Source: Pseudarthrobacter sp. fls2-241-R2A-127 (GTDB taxonomy: Bacteria; Actinomycetota; Actinomycetes; Actinomycetales; Micrococcaceae). From it: a DNA stretch of 64,000 nt. Below the pieces are notes generated by a model, which was given only the letters and a program-made list of their open reading frames with translations, was not told the origin of the DNA and ran no database searches. Positions 27,001-34,285 of this stretch are shown here, in pieces; the first letter of the stretch is position 1; each line of letters opens with the position of its first letter. Both the position numbers and the translations under genes were made by a program. The stretch spans positions 124,001-188,000 of the forward strand of contig NZ_JARVSF010000009.1 in assembly GCF_030209355.1 (NCBI RefSeq). Reading direction: 5' to 3'.

Positions 27001-27392
27001 AGCCCCACCAGGCCCGGCTTGATCACATTATTGCGGTAGAAGAAGTCATAGCCGGCCGTTTTGTCATAGCCCACGTGGATGCGGCCGCCGATTTCCGGCA
27101 GCAGCATGAGGCGGACGTACTGGTTTTCCAGGTGTATGGCCTGCCACAGCCGGGGCTTCCTGACCGGCTCGATCCTGTCGATGAACGGCATGGGGTACAC
27201 CTTGCCGCTGGAACCCTGGTACACCCGCCGGTCCAGGAACGGGGGGTAACGGTCCGGCTCCCCCGGCGCGTAGGTGTCAATGAGCACCGGTTCGCTCCAG
27301 CAGGCCACGCCGCCCGCATCAAGGATGTCCTGTTGGTCCTGCGGAGCGTCCGGCAGCACAATCCTGCCCGGCTCGTTACGTTCAATGGTCAC
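24066..27392 (-). CDS. DUF5107-domain protein with TPR-like C-terminal array
   Basis: A 1108-residue protein without signal peptide. Residues 1 to about 440 form a DUF5107-type domain with galactose-mutarotase-like beta-sandwich features (MLLPEIGGRIHVGYDKTAGYD, GPWISGGVEFNWPQHHRPAT, VEARLYNRTDEPQTFLWWANAA). From about residue 500 to the end are many Ala/Leu-rich helical pairs consistent with tetratricopeptide repeats. The catalytic role of DUF5107 is not established to my knowledge; its context in glycosidase operons suggests oligosaccharide processing. The GTG at 27392 has TAGCTT six bases upstream, so the mRNA is probably leaderless. First gene of a three-gene operon. Confidence 0.8.
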   Translation of the reverse strand: MTIERNEPGRIVLPDAPQDQQDILDAGGVACWSEPVLIDTYAPGEPDRYPPFLDRRVYQGSSGKVYPMPFIDRIEPVRKPRLWQAIHLENQYVRLMLLPEIGGRIHVGYDKTAGYDFFYRNNVIKPGLVGLAGPWISGGVEFNWPQHHRPATFLPVETGIEQAGDGSVTAWHTDLDPLQRMRGTHGVRLRPGSSLIEVEARLYNRTDEPQTFLWWANAAARVHGNYQSFFPTDVSYVADHARRAITAFPLADRPYYGVDYPALASQAGTPEAGRLDFYANIPVPTSYMVTDTADSFFGGYDHDAEAGFIHWADRSIAPGKKQWTWGNGPVGEAWDKHLTDDDGPYVELMAGVFTDNQPDFSYLAPGETRTFSQYWYPIRRIGPAHQANLEAAVALSVDHAGHAATVGVAATTRRDAATVVLALHGETLHTWSAALSPDRPFTATIELPVPAAETDLTLSVMDGTTQLITWTPRQPVDRPAEPWAATEPGPPSDFDSVDELFATGTHLAQNRHPTRGPLPYFEEILRRDPRDSRAATALAAAKYRTGDYAGARKLLETALARLTSRNLNPPSGEASYRLGVALERTGRLDDARERFGKAAWDRAWAHPALLACARLALREGEAGNALRHADAALALESSSPEARHLRYLALEHLGRTADSSRLLQDILAADPLDPVALALAGTLDAADPKTGLAVACWLARAGQWQLALDLTRDGGAGTATPGNAAFGNPAPIRHYLRAGWLEELLDPQEAAAERGKARRADTSHAFPYGLDDYDALHRALEADPRDPVAHGLMGCWLLDAERPTDALGHLQKAMIHGAADPVVWRNAALATVNTGGDHAAADAYFARALELSPDDARLVFERAVLSELRGLPAEERLAAIERHGPVVLARDDLAILCANLLAGVGRPEQALALLGSRTFQPFEGGEGLALAAYDRAAVQHARTLMEQDPTAAIALLRAGVEAPANLGEGRHPRDTMAERFVVLGDALERDGETAAAVEAWRRACRQGSPLAVDPGPAGPDDYWRGVAFARLGRIDDAEGVWRRLEERADELEAAPAAPDYFATSLPELLLFATGTAASRSTAAASLRDLAGRGRLLAGSPQLEGTGAL

Positions 27393-27398
27393 CCCTCA

Positions 27399-27404
27399 AA
27401 GCTA
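27399..27404 (-). promoter_or_regulatory. -10 element of a leaderless DUF5107 operon
   Basis: On the minus strand TAGCTT is followed by TGAGGG and GTG (27392). GAGGG could also act as a weak ribosome site, but it directly abuts the start. Confidence 0.45.
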
Positions 27405-27532
27405 TGGAGTGGCCCTCAGGGGAGGCCATGGCAAATACGCGCCCTTATATGGACGATCGTGTTCCGGCGCCCGTGGATGCCAGCGACTACCGCGGGGCGG
27501 CGTCCGTGGGTCCGCGTGTTTGCCGTAGGCCA

Positions 27533-27561
27533 TTGACCTTGTAGCAAACCCCTCATAAAAT
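27533..27561 (+). promoter_or_regulatory. Promoter of the rhamnogalacturonan lyase gene
   Basis: TTGACC (27533-27538) and TAAAAT (27556-27561) are separated by 17 bases, a good match to the vegetative sigma-70 promoter. Confidence 0.65.
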
Positions 27562-27574
27562 CGTTTCAATCACT

Positions 27575-27590
27575 TGGAAAGCGTTTTCCA
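27575..27590. promoter_or_regulatory. LacI/CRE-type operator just downstream of the lyase promoter
   Basis: TGGAAAGCGTTTTCCA is a 16-base palindrome with one mismatched pair, close to LacI-family operators. It begins about 14 bases after the -10 box, so a bound repressor would block early elongation of the lyase gene. No LacI gene is adjacent; the regulator must be encoded elsewhere. Confidence 0.65.
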
Positions 27591-27619
27591 GATCCAGTCC
27601 GCTCAACGAGGAGCCAAGT

Positions 27620-29974
27620 ATGCAGCTCAACGGAATCCAGCCGCCGGCCAAACGGGGAATCACCCGAAGGAACGCCATCCAAGGGGTGGGCGGGGCAGCG
27701 CTGGGTGCGGTCCTTGCCAGCCAGGCCGGGCTCGCTGCCTCGGCGGCACCACCGGCAGCAGCAGGAGAAGGCGTCCGGGTGTTGATCGGTGGCGCTCCGG
27801 CCAGCGTGGGAAGTTACGCCTTCCCGGCAGAGGTCCCGGAACTGGTCCTGGACAACGGGCTGGTTCGGGCCACCTTCGGACGCGACGACGCCGGCATTCC
27901 CACCGGCTGGTCCGATGTGTCCATTACCGCCACATCGATCGTGGTCGGCGGACAGGAACTGGCGCACAATCTCAATGGCGTCGAGCCGCGGGATCCGGAC
28001 CGGCAGCACTCTTTCTACGTGGACGCCTCGGGTGGCAAAACGCGGCTCGTGTGTTCGCGGGTTGACGTTGTGCGGGCCGAACCCGGCCTGGTGGAGGTTG
28101 TCTTCGTAGACACAACCAGCACCCCGCTGCGCCACGAGCACCACCTCGTGATGCGGTCGGGGCGGCGGGGCATCTACGGCTACAACGTGATGACCGCAGT
28201 GACCGACACCGTCATCAACGAGGTGCGGATGAATACCAGATGGGACCGCGGCATCCTTGACCACTCCTACAACTGGGAGCGCGGCGCGGGCCAGCAGCCG
28301 ACGTACGCCTACCTGGACACCCAGCAGCGCATCCAGGACGAGACCTGGAAGGTGGACGGCATAAACAACGCGAGCCTCCCCAGCCCGGAAAGCAACTCAG
28401 GGAATTTGCCGGCGGGCTCGGTCTACAGCAAGTACGACTGGAGCCTCTACCACCATGAGAACCCTATGTTCGGGCATTTCGGCCACGGCTACGGCGCGTG
28501 GTTCACTCCGCTGGGCGGCGTTACGGACGGCACCCTGTGCGCGTTCTATGGAGCCGGGCCACAGCACCAGGACCTGGCGATCCACCAGGACGCCCTCATC
28601 CTGAACTATTTCTCCCGTAATCACTACGGGGAACCCGCCTATCCGATCCCGGCCGGATACCGAAGGCTGTACGGGCCTTGGCTGACGTTCTTCACGGTCG
28701 GGGACGGCGCCGATCCCGATGCAATGATTGCCCAGGCCGCCCGGACCGCAGAGGCCGAAATCAGCGAGCACAGGGCCGGTGCCCCGTGGGTGGCCGATGA
28801 CCTCTACCCGTCACCGGCCGCCCGCACCACTGTCACCGGCCGGGTCCGGCTGACCGACGGCCGGGCCGCCGCGAACTTCCACGTCGTCCTGTCCACCCAG
28901 GACAGCGACGGCCTGTTCCCCATCGCCGAACCCACCTATTTCGTCAAGACCGACGCGGACGGCAACTTCGCCCTTCCCGGCATTCCGCCGGCATGGAAGC
29001 CCGGCAGCACGGCCTCTGGGTCCTACGTCCTGTACATCCAGCCGGCGGACGGCTCCGTTACCGACCTCTACCGCCGGACCGGCGTCGTTGTCTCCGGCAG
29101 CACCCAGGACCTCGGCGAAATCGTCTGGAGCCCAGGCAGCCGCGGAACATTCCTCTGGCAGCTTGGCCGCTCGGACCGGACCGCCGGGGAGTATGCCCTG
29201 GCTGCCGAGTCCCCGGTTAACGCCGGCCCGCGAGGCTATGTAAAGCCGTCCAACATACCGGCCGACCTGACCTTCACCATTGGCGAGAGCTGGGAACCCA
29301 CTGACTGGTACTACGCCCAGACCAACAGGGGAACCTGGACGGTGCGATTTACCCTTGATCGCGCTTTCCAGGGAACTGCCTACCTCACCGTAGCAACATC
29401 AATGCAGCAAAGCGGTGCGCCCACGGTAGCCGTAAACGGCAACACCTCGTCCATAAGTGGTGTCTTTCCCAACAACAACGACTCCACCATTGCCCGTCAG
29501 GCAGACAGGAGTGGATATCCACGGACCGCCGTTTTGTCCTTCCCGGCAGCACTGCTGGCAGTCGGAGAAAACCGGATCACTTTCACGCATGGCGCTGCAG
29601 CACCGGCCGGCAAGGGACCGGGTTGGGACACGCTCGTCCTCGAAGTCGACGAAGGCACGCCCCAGCCCCCGGCGCAGCTGACCGCCGAGGTACGCAAGGC
29701 GTACTCCGGCGGCACCACCACCTGGGCGGTGACTGTCACCAACAGTGGCGCCGGGACCGCGCGGGACCTCCGGATCGGAAGCATCGTGAACCCGTCGGGT
29801 CAGCCGGCCAAAATCATCGGCCGTGACCCCGCCAAGTTCGCCGTTCCGCTGGCCGCCGCCCTGGAGGCGGGAGCCAGCATCACAGCGCATATCAGCGTCC
29901 TCGGCGGCCAACCGGTGACGGTCGCCGTAACAGCGGACGGCGGACGCACCACCGCCACCGCCTTGGCCAAATAA
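27620..29974 (+). CDS. Secreted rhamnogalacturonan lyase (PL4-like)
   Basis: A 784-residue protein. The twin-arginine signal is in ITRRNAIQGVGGAALGAVLAS (Arg16-Arg17), with a likely cleavage after Ala-Ser-Ala near residue 42. The mature part has the family 4 order: a catalytic beta-sandwich (about 55-400; VPELVLDNGLVRATFGRD, GIYGYNVMTAV), a fibronectin-III/carboxypeptidase-regulatory-like domain (about 405-500; TGRVRLTDGRAAANFHVVLS), and a carbohydrate-binding jelly roll (about 510-685). A further about 100-residue beta domain (NSGAGTARDLRIGSI) ends the protein. PL4 enzymes cut the rhamnogalacturonan I backbone of pectin by beta-elimination. GAGGAGCC is the ribosome site. Divergent from the DUF5107 operon. 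Confidence 0.85.
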   Translation: MQLNGIQPPAKRGITRRNAIQGVGGAALGAVLASQAGLAASAAPPAAAGEGVRVLIGGAPASVGSYAFPAEVPELVLDNGLVRATFGRDDAGIPTGWSDVSITATSIVVGGQELAHNLNGVEPRDPDRQHSFYVDASGGKTRLVCSRVDVVRAEPGLVEVVFVDTTSTPLRHEHHLVMRSGRRGIYGYNVMTAVTDTVINEVRMNTRWDRGILDHSYNWERGAGQQPTYAYLDTQQRIQDETWKVDGINNASLPSPESNSGNLPAGSVYSKYDWSLYHHENPMFGHFGHGYGAWFTPLGGVTDGTLCAFYGAGPQHQDLAIHQDALILNYFSRNHYGEPAYPIPAGYRRLYGPWLTFFTVGDGADPDAMIAQAARTAEAEISEHRAGAPWVADDLYPSPAARTTVTGRVRLTDGRAAANFHVVLSTQDSDGLFPIAEPTYFVKTDADGNFALPGIPPAWKPGSTASGSYVLYIQPADGSVTDLYRRTGVVVSGSTQDLGEIVWSPGSRGTFLWQLGRSDRTAGEYALAAESPVNAGPRGYVKPSNIPADLTFTIGESWEPTDWYYAQTNRGTWTVRFTLDRAFQGTAYLTVATSMQQSGAPTVAVNGNTSSISGVFPNNNDSTIARQADRSGYPRTAVLSFPAALLAVGENRITFTHGAAAPAGKGPGWDTLVLEVDEGTPQPPAQLTAEVRKAYSGGTTTWAVTVTNSGAGTARDLRIGSIVNPSGQPAKIIGRDPAKFAVPLAAALEAGASITAHISVLGGQPVTVAVTADGGRTTATALAK

Positions 29975-30013
29975 CCGGGCCACAAAACAAGCAGGCAACG
30001 AAAGGGATTCATT

Positions 30014-30223
30014 GTGGGAAGACTGTTCGATGGCCCCTGGCCCATCACCATCATTGTTGTTGTGGCGCTGCTGCTGTTTGCGGCGCCGAAACTCCCGGTC
30101 ATGGCACGCAGCCTGGGCCAGTCCGTGAGGATCCTGCGCTCCGAGGTCAAGGAGATGAAGGCCGACTGCGGCCAGGCCGACGGCGACCCCCACCGCAGCG
30201 ATGCCCCGGCGGTCCGCAGCTGA
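30014..30223 (+). CDS. Extra TatA/E-like translocase subunit
   Basis: A 69-residue protein with one N-terminal helix (WPITIIVVVALLLFAAPKLP, residues 9-28), the conserved hinge ending in Pro, and an amphipathic helix (ARSLGQSVRILRSEVKEMKAD), the layout of TatA/TatE proteins. A core TatA usually has Phe-Gly before the amphipathic helix; here the segment is APKLPVMA. It starts 40 bases after the lyase stop with GAAAGGGA as ribosome site, so it is probably co-transcribed with that Tat substrate. It may form a dedicated pore or boost export on induction. Confidence 0.75.
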   Translation: MGRLFDGPWPITIIVVVALLLFAAPKLPVMARSLGQSVRILRSEVKEMKADCGQADGDPHRSDAPAVRS

Positions 30224-30257
30224 AGGCACTTTGCGCGTACCTCCTGCCCGGGGATGC

Positions 30258-30647
30258 CTAGACCGCCAGGCGCGGCCCGTCTGCCACGCCGGGAGCGGAA
30301 GACACAACCGGCAGGGCCCCGGTGAGGGCTTCCACCACAGCCATCTGGCCGGTGGAATCCGGAACGCCGGGGTACTGGAGGTGGGTGGCCTCGACGGGTT
30401 CTGCGTCGGCTTCCTCCGACCGCATGCGGACCAGCGCCACCGCGGAGATGAGGAACCAGGCCACGTTGGTAACCACCGACGGCCAGGCCTGATGCAGCGT
30501 GCCGTTGAGAATGAAGGCCACGGAGCCGAACAGGTTTGCCGTCTGGAAGCCCTTGCCGGCCTTCAGTCAGCCCATGGAAACGGCAAGATATGCGCTGAGA
30601 ATCGCAACAGCGCCTGTCCAGCCGGCAATTTCCCACAGCAGTTCCAT
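30258..30647 (-). pseudogene. Small CBU_0592-like membrane protein gene broken by an in-frame TGA
   Basis: From ATG 30647, which follows a good GAAAGGAC ribosome site, the frame reads MELLWEIAGWTGAVAILSAY and then reaches TGA at 30567-30569 (codon 27). It then continues uninterrupted to 30258 as LKAGKGFQTANLFGSVAFIL and a second hydrophobic pair. The joined product (about 129 residues, three helices) matches the small CBU_0592-like membrane protein pattern. A single C-to-T change of a CGA Arg codon would explain the stop. Sequencing error, recent inactivation or read-through are all possible. Confidence 0.65.
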
Positions 30648-30902
30648 GGCGTCCTTTCAAGGGTGCCCGGCGCAGTATGCAGGCAGGGCTCAAGGGGGTG
30701 TGTTCGAGGTTTGGTTTCGCCGCGCGCCGTCCTGAAGGAAACGGCGCGTCCAGCTCTGCGTTGCCTCCAGCCCTGGTCGGGCGAGGACCTCATGCTGGCC
30801 AGCGGCATAATCCTATCCTGTGCTGGGGTGGCTTTAATGCCGCCTGACAGTGACACTCCCCACGTCTGGACAAGTCCTCCACCGCGTAGCACGATCAAAG
30901 CT

Positions 30903-31352
30903 GTGACCAGCAGTCCAGCCTCCGATCCCTATCTCCGCGAACTCACCCAACTGAGGCGCGTCAAGGACCGGATGGACCGCGAATATGCGCAGCCGCTCGA
31001 CGTCGAATCGCTCGCCAAAGACGTCCACATGTCCGCAGGCCACTTCAGCCGCCGCTTCAAGCTCGCCTACGGTGAATCGCCCTACAGCTACCTCATGACG
31101 CGGCGCATTGAACGGGCCATGGCATTGCTCCGCATCGGGGACCTCAGCGTCACGGACGTGTGCTTCGCCGTGGGCTGTTCCTCGCTGGGAACCTTCAGCA
31201 CCCGCTTCAGCGAGCTGGTGGGGATGCCGCCCAGCGTCTTTAAGCAGGAGGCGGCGCACTCGACGGCGGGGATCCCCTCATGCGTGGCGAAGCAGGTCAC
31301 CAGACCGGTCAGGAATCGAGAAGCCTCAACCCCTGAGCCGTTACTAGCATGA
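30903..31352 (+). CDS. Short AraC-family regulator
   Basis: A 149-residue protein consisting almost only of an AraC DNA-binding domain (about residues 15-115): DVESLAKDVHMSAGHFSRRFKLAYGE is the first helix-turn-helix and DVCFAVGCSSLGTFSTRFSEL the second. No sensor domain is present. GTG 30903 gives the length usual for this compact group; ATG 30837 would add 22 residues. It overlaps the following VOC gene by four bases (ATGA), so the two are translationally coupled and the VOC protein may be its partner or target. Confidence 0.8.
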   Translation: MTSSPASDPYLRELTQLRRVKDRMDREYAQPLDVESLAKDVHMSAGHFSRRFKLAYGESPYSYLMTRRIERAMALLRIGDLSVTDVCFAVGCSSLGTFSTRFSELVGMPPSVFKQEAAHSTAGIPSCVAKQVTRPVRNREASTPEPLLA

Positions 31353-31768
31353 CTGCCATGGACATCAACATTTCCTCAACCTTCCTTCCCGCCACCGATC
31401 CCGACGCCTCACTGGCGTTCTACCGCGACGCCCTGGGCTTCGAAATCCGCAACGACGTTGGCAGGGGCACCATGCGGTGGATCACCGTCGGCCCCGCCGG
31501 CCAGAAGGACGTTTCCATCGTCCTGCACCCGCCGGCGGTGGACCCCGGCATCACCGACGATGAGCGCCGCACCATCGCCGAAATGATGGCCAAAGGCACC
31601 TACGCCACGATCGTCCTCTCCTCCCCGGACGTGGACGCAGCTTTCGCCAAAGTCGAGGCCACCGGGGCCGACGTCGTCCAGGAACCCATCGACCAGCCCT
31701 ACGGAATCCGCGACTGCGCCTTCCGTGACCCGGCAGGCAACACCGTGCGCATCAACCAGCAGCCTTAG
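31349..31768 (+). CDS. VOC-superfamily (glyoxalase/bleomycin-resistance-like) protein
   Basis: A 139-residue protein with two VOC half-modules: LPATDPDASLAFYRDALGFEI at the start and VQEPIDQPYGIRDCAFRDPAGNTVRI at the end, the latter with the typical Gly-Xaa-Arg-Asp...Asp-Pro-(Ala/Asp)-Gly-Asn pattern. It may detoxify or sequester a small molecule. The overlap with the upstream AraC gene is the typical arrangement of a regulator/VOC pair. Confidence 0.82.
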   Translation: MTAMDINISSTFLPATDPDASLAFYRDALGFEIRNDVGRGTMRWITVGPAGQKDVSIVLHPPAVDPGITDDERRTIAEMMAKGTYATIVLSSPDVDAAFAKVEATGADVVQEPIDQPYGIRDCAFRDPAGNTVRINQQP

Positions 31769-31793
31769 GTATATAACCAGCAACGTATATAAC
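31769..31793. repeat. Tandem GTATATAAC repeat upstream of the UvrA-like gene
   Basis: GTATATAAC occurs at 31769-31777 and 31785-31793, a 16-base period, in otherwise GC-rich DNA. It may be a promoter with repeated -10-like TATAAC elements or an operator pair. Confidence 0.5.
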
Positions 31794-31805
31794 GGGCGAC
31801 GCCGC

Positions 31806-31829
31806 GGGAGGCTGCCAGCGCAGCCTCCC
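31806..31829 (+). terminator. Strong hairpin in the leader of the UvrA-like gene
   Basis: GGGAGGCTGC, loop CAGC, GCAGCCTCCC: a perfect 10-bp stem with a 4-base loop, about 30 bases before the UvrA-like start. It could end the AraC-VOC transcript or act as an attenuator or RNA-stabilising element. No T-run follows. Confidence 0.5.
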
Positions 31830-31860
31830 CGCAGTGCCGCCCAGGACAGAGGGGGACACC

Positions 31861-34251
31861 TTGAGTACCGACACCAGCACCGACGCCGGCCATGCCCGGA
31901 TGCATCTGGCCGACAGTCATGACCTCATCCGGGTGCAGGGCGCACGGGAAAACAACCTCAAGGACGTCAGCCTCGAGCTGCCCAAGCGGCGGCTCACCGC
32001 GTTCACCGGAGTGTCCGGCTCGGGCAAGAGCTCACTGGTGTTCGCCACCATCGCCGCCGAGTCCCAGCGCATGATCAACGAGACCTACAGCGCGTTCGTC
32101 CAGGGCTTCATGCCCAGCCTGGCCAGGCCGGACGTGGACCGGCTGGAGGGACTGACCACGGCCATCATCGTGGACCAGGAGCGGATGGGCGCCAACCCGC
32201 GGTCCACCGTAGGCACAGCCACGGACGCCAACGCCATGCTGCGGATCCTGTTCAGCCGCCTGGGCCAGCCCTACGTCGGCCCGCCCACCGCCTTCTCCTT
32301 CAACGTGCCCACGCGCAAAGCCAGCGGCGTCATGAGCACCGAGAAGGCCGGCAGGGTGGAAAAGAACGTGGTCCGCCAGGTGACCTACCTCGGCGGCATG
32401 TGCCCGCGGTGCGAGGGCATGGGCGCCATCAGCGACATCGACCGGACCGCCCTCTATGACGATTCCAAGTCCTTGGCCGACGGCGCCCTCACCGTCCCGG
32501 GCTACTCCATGGACGGCTGGTACGGCCGGCTGTTCGAGGGCATGGGCCTGCCCATGGACAAACCGATCGCAGCGTTCACCGCGAAGCAGTTGGACACGAT
32601 GCTGTACGCCGAACCCACCAAGATCAAGGTGGAGGGCGTCAACCTCACCTTTGAAGGCGTCATCCCCAAGATCCAGAAATCCATGCTGTCCAAGGACGTG
32701 GAGGCCATGCAGCCGCATGTGAAGCGGTTCGTGGAGCGGGCGGTCACGTTCGCCACCTGTCCGGACTGCGGCGGCACGCGACTCACGCCGGAGGTTCTCA
32801 ACTCAAGGATCAACGGCAAGAACATCGCGGACCTGTGCACCATGCAGATCAGCGACCTCGCACAATGGATCCGCGGACTGGACGAGCCCACGGTGCGCCC
32901 GCTGCTGGCCGGACTGCGGGACCTGCTCGACGCCTTTGCCGAGATCGGCCTGGGGTACCTGTCGCTGGATCGTCCGGCCGGCACCCTGTCCGGCGGCGAG
33001 GCGCAGCGGACCAAGATGATCCGGCACCTGGGCTCGTCCCTGACCGACGTCACCTACGTCTTCGACGAGCCCAGCATCGGCCTGCACCCGCACGACATCG
33101 AGCGGATGAACACGCTCCTGCTGCAGCTGCGGGACAAAGGCAACACCGTCCTGGTGGTGGAGCACAAGCCGGAGATGATCGCGATCGCCGACCACGTCGT
33201 CGACCTTGGCCCGGGCGCCGGCACCGGCGGCGGCGAGATTGTCTACGAGGGCGACGTCGACGGGTTGCGTTCCAGCGGCACCATCACCGGGCGGCACCTG
33301 GGTGACAGGTCCCGGCTGAAAGATTCGGTCCGGGCGGCCCGCGGCGCGCTTGAGGTGCGCGGCGCCGCCACGAACAACCTGCGCGACGTGGACGTCGACG
33401 TTCCGCTGGGCGTGCTGTGCGTGGTGACGGGCGTGGCGGGGTCCGGCAAGAGCTCCCTGATCCACGGCTCACTGGCGAAGCGTGACGGAGTGATCGTGAT
33501 CGACCAGGGTGCCATCAGGGGGTCCCGGCGCAGCAATCCGGCCACCTACACAGGGCTGCTGGAACCAATCCGCAAAGCATTCGCCAAGGCCAACGGCGTC
33601 AAGCCCGCCCTGTTCAGCTCCAACTCCGAGGGTGCCTGCCCCACCTGCAACGGCGCCGGCGTGATCTTCACCGAGCTCGGCGTCATGGCCACCGTGGAGT
33701 CCACATGCGAGGAATGCGAGGGCCGCCGGTTCCAGGCCGCCGTCCTGGAATACACCCTGGGCGGCAAGAACATCGCCGACGTCCTGGACCTGTCCGTGGA
33801 CGCGGCACTGGCGTACTTTGCCGAGGGCGAGGCCAAGACGCCAGCGGCGCACAAGGTCCTGGAACGGCTGGCGGACGTCGGGCTGGGCTACATCACGCTG
33901 GGCCAACCGCTGACCACGCTGTCCGGCGGCGAGCGCCAGCGCCTTAAGCTGGCCTCGCAGATGGCCGAGGCCGGGGAGATCTACATCCTGGACGAACCCA
34001 CGGTGGGCCTGCACCTGGCCGACGTCGAACAGCTCCTTGGCCTGCTGGACCGGCTGGTCGACTCGGGGAAGTCCGTCATCGTCATCGAGCACCACCAGGC
34101 AGTCATGGCACACGCGGACTGGATCATCGACATCGGCCCGGGGGCCGGGCACGACGGCGGCTCGATCGTTTTCGAGGGTACGCCGGCGGACCTGGTGGCC
34201 AGCCGGTCAACGCTCACAGCGCAGCACTTGGCCACCTACATCGGCCGCTAA
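31861..34251 (+). CDS. UvrA-like tandem ABC ATPase (drug-resistance/UvrA2 type)
   Basis: About 796 residues with two ABC modules. Walker A motifs are GVSGSGKSS near residue 50 and GVAGSGKSS near 520; signatures are LSGGEAQR and LSGGERQR; Walker B/D-loops are DEPSIGLH and DEPTVGLH. Zinc-finger Cys pairs are seen in CPRCEGMG, CPDCGG, CPTCNGAG and CEECEG. At about 800 residues it is shorter than housekeeping UvrA (about 950) and probably lacks the UvrB-binding domain, like DrrC/UvrA2 proteins linked to DNA-intercalator resistance. I chose TTG 31861 because AGAGGGGG lies just upstream; GTG 31834 is the longer option. Confidence 0.85.
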   Translation: MSTDTSTDAGHARMHLADSHDLIRVQGARENNLKDVSLELPKRRLTAFTGVSGSGKSSLVFATIAAESQRMINETYSAFVQGFMPSLARPDVDRLEGLTTAIIVDQERMGANPRSTVGTATDANAMLRILFSRLGQPYVGPPTAFSFNVPTRKASGVMSTEKAGRVEKNVVRQVTYLGGMCPRCEGMGAISDIDRTALYDDSKSLADGALTVPGYSMDGWYGRLFEGMGLPMDKPIAAFTAKQLDTMLYAEPTKIKVEGVNLTFEGVIPKIQKSMLSKDVEAMQPHVKRFVERAVTFATCPDCGGTRLTPEVLNSRINGKNIADLCTMQISDLAQWIRGLDEPTVRPLLAGLRDLLDAFAEIGLGYLSLDRPAGTLSGGEAQRTKMIRHLGSSLTDVTYVFDEPSIGLHPHDIERMNTLLLQLRDKGNTVLVVEHKPEMIAIADHVVDLGPGAGTGGGEIVYEGDVDGLRSSGTITGRHLGDRSRLKDSVRAARGALEVRGAATNNLRDVDVDVPLGVLCVVTGVAGSGKSSLIHGSLAKRDGVIVIDQGAIRGSRRSNPATYTGLLEPIRKAFAKANGVKPALFSSNSEGACPTCNGAGVIFTELGVMATVESTCEECEGRRFQAAVLEYTLGGKNIADVLDLSVDAALAYFAEGEAKTPAAHKVLERLADVGLGYITLGQPLTTLSGGERQRLKLASQMAEAGEIYILDEPTVGLHLADVEQLLGLLDRLVDSGKSVIVIEHHQAVMAHADWIIDIGPGAGHDGGSIVFEGTPADLVASRSTLTAQHLATYIGR

Positions 34252-34285
34252 GCCGTCAAAACCCGTTTGTTGAGCCTGTGGAAAC

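Noticed and set aside
30567..30569. Selenocysteine insertion at the in-frame TGA
   Set aside because: The protein type has no redox function, and no selenocysteine-insertion hairpin is evident right after the codon; a nonsense mutation is simpler.
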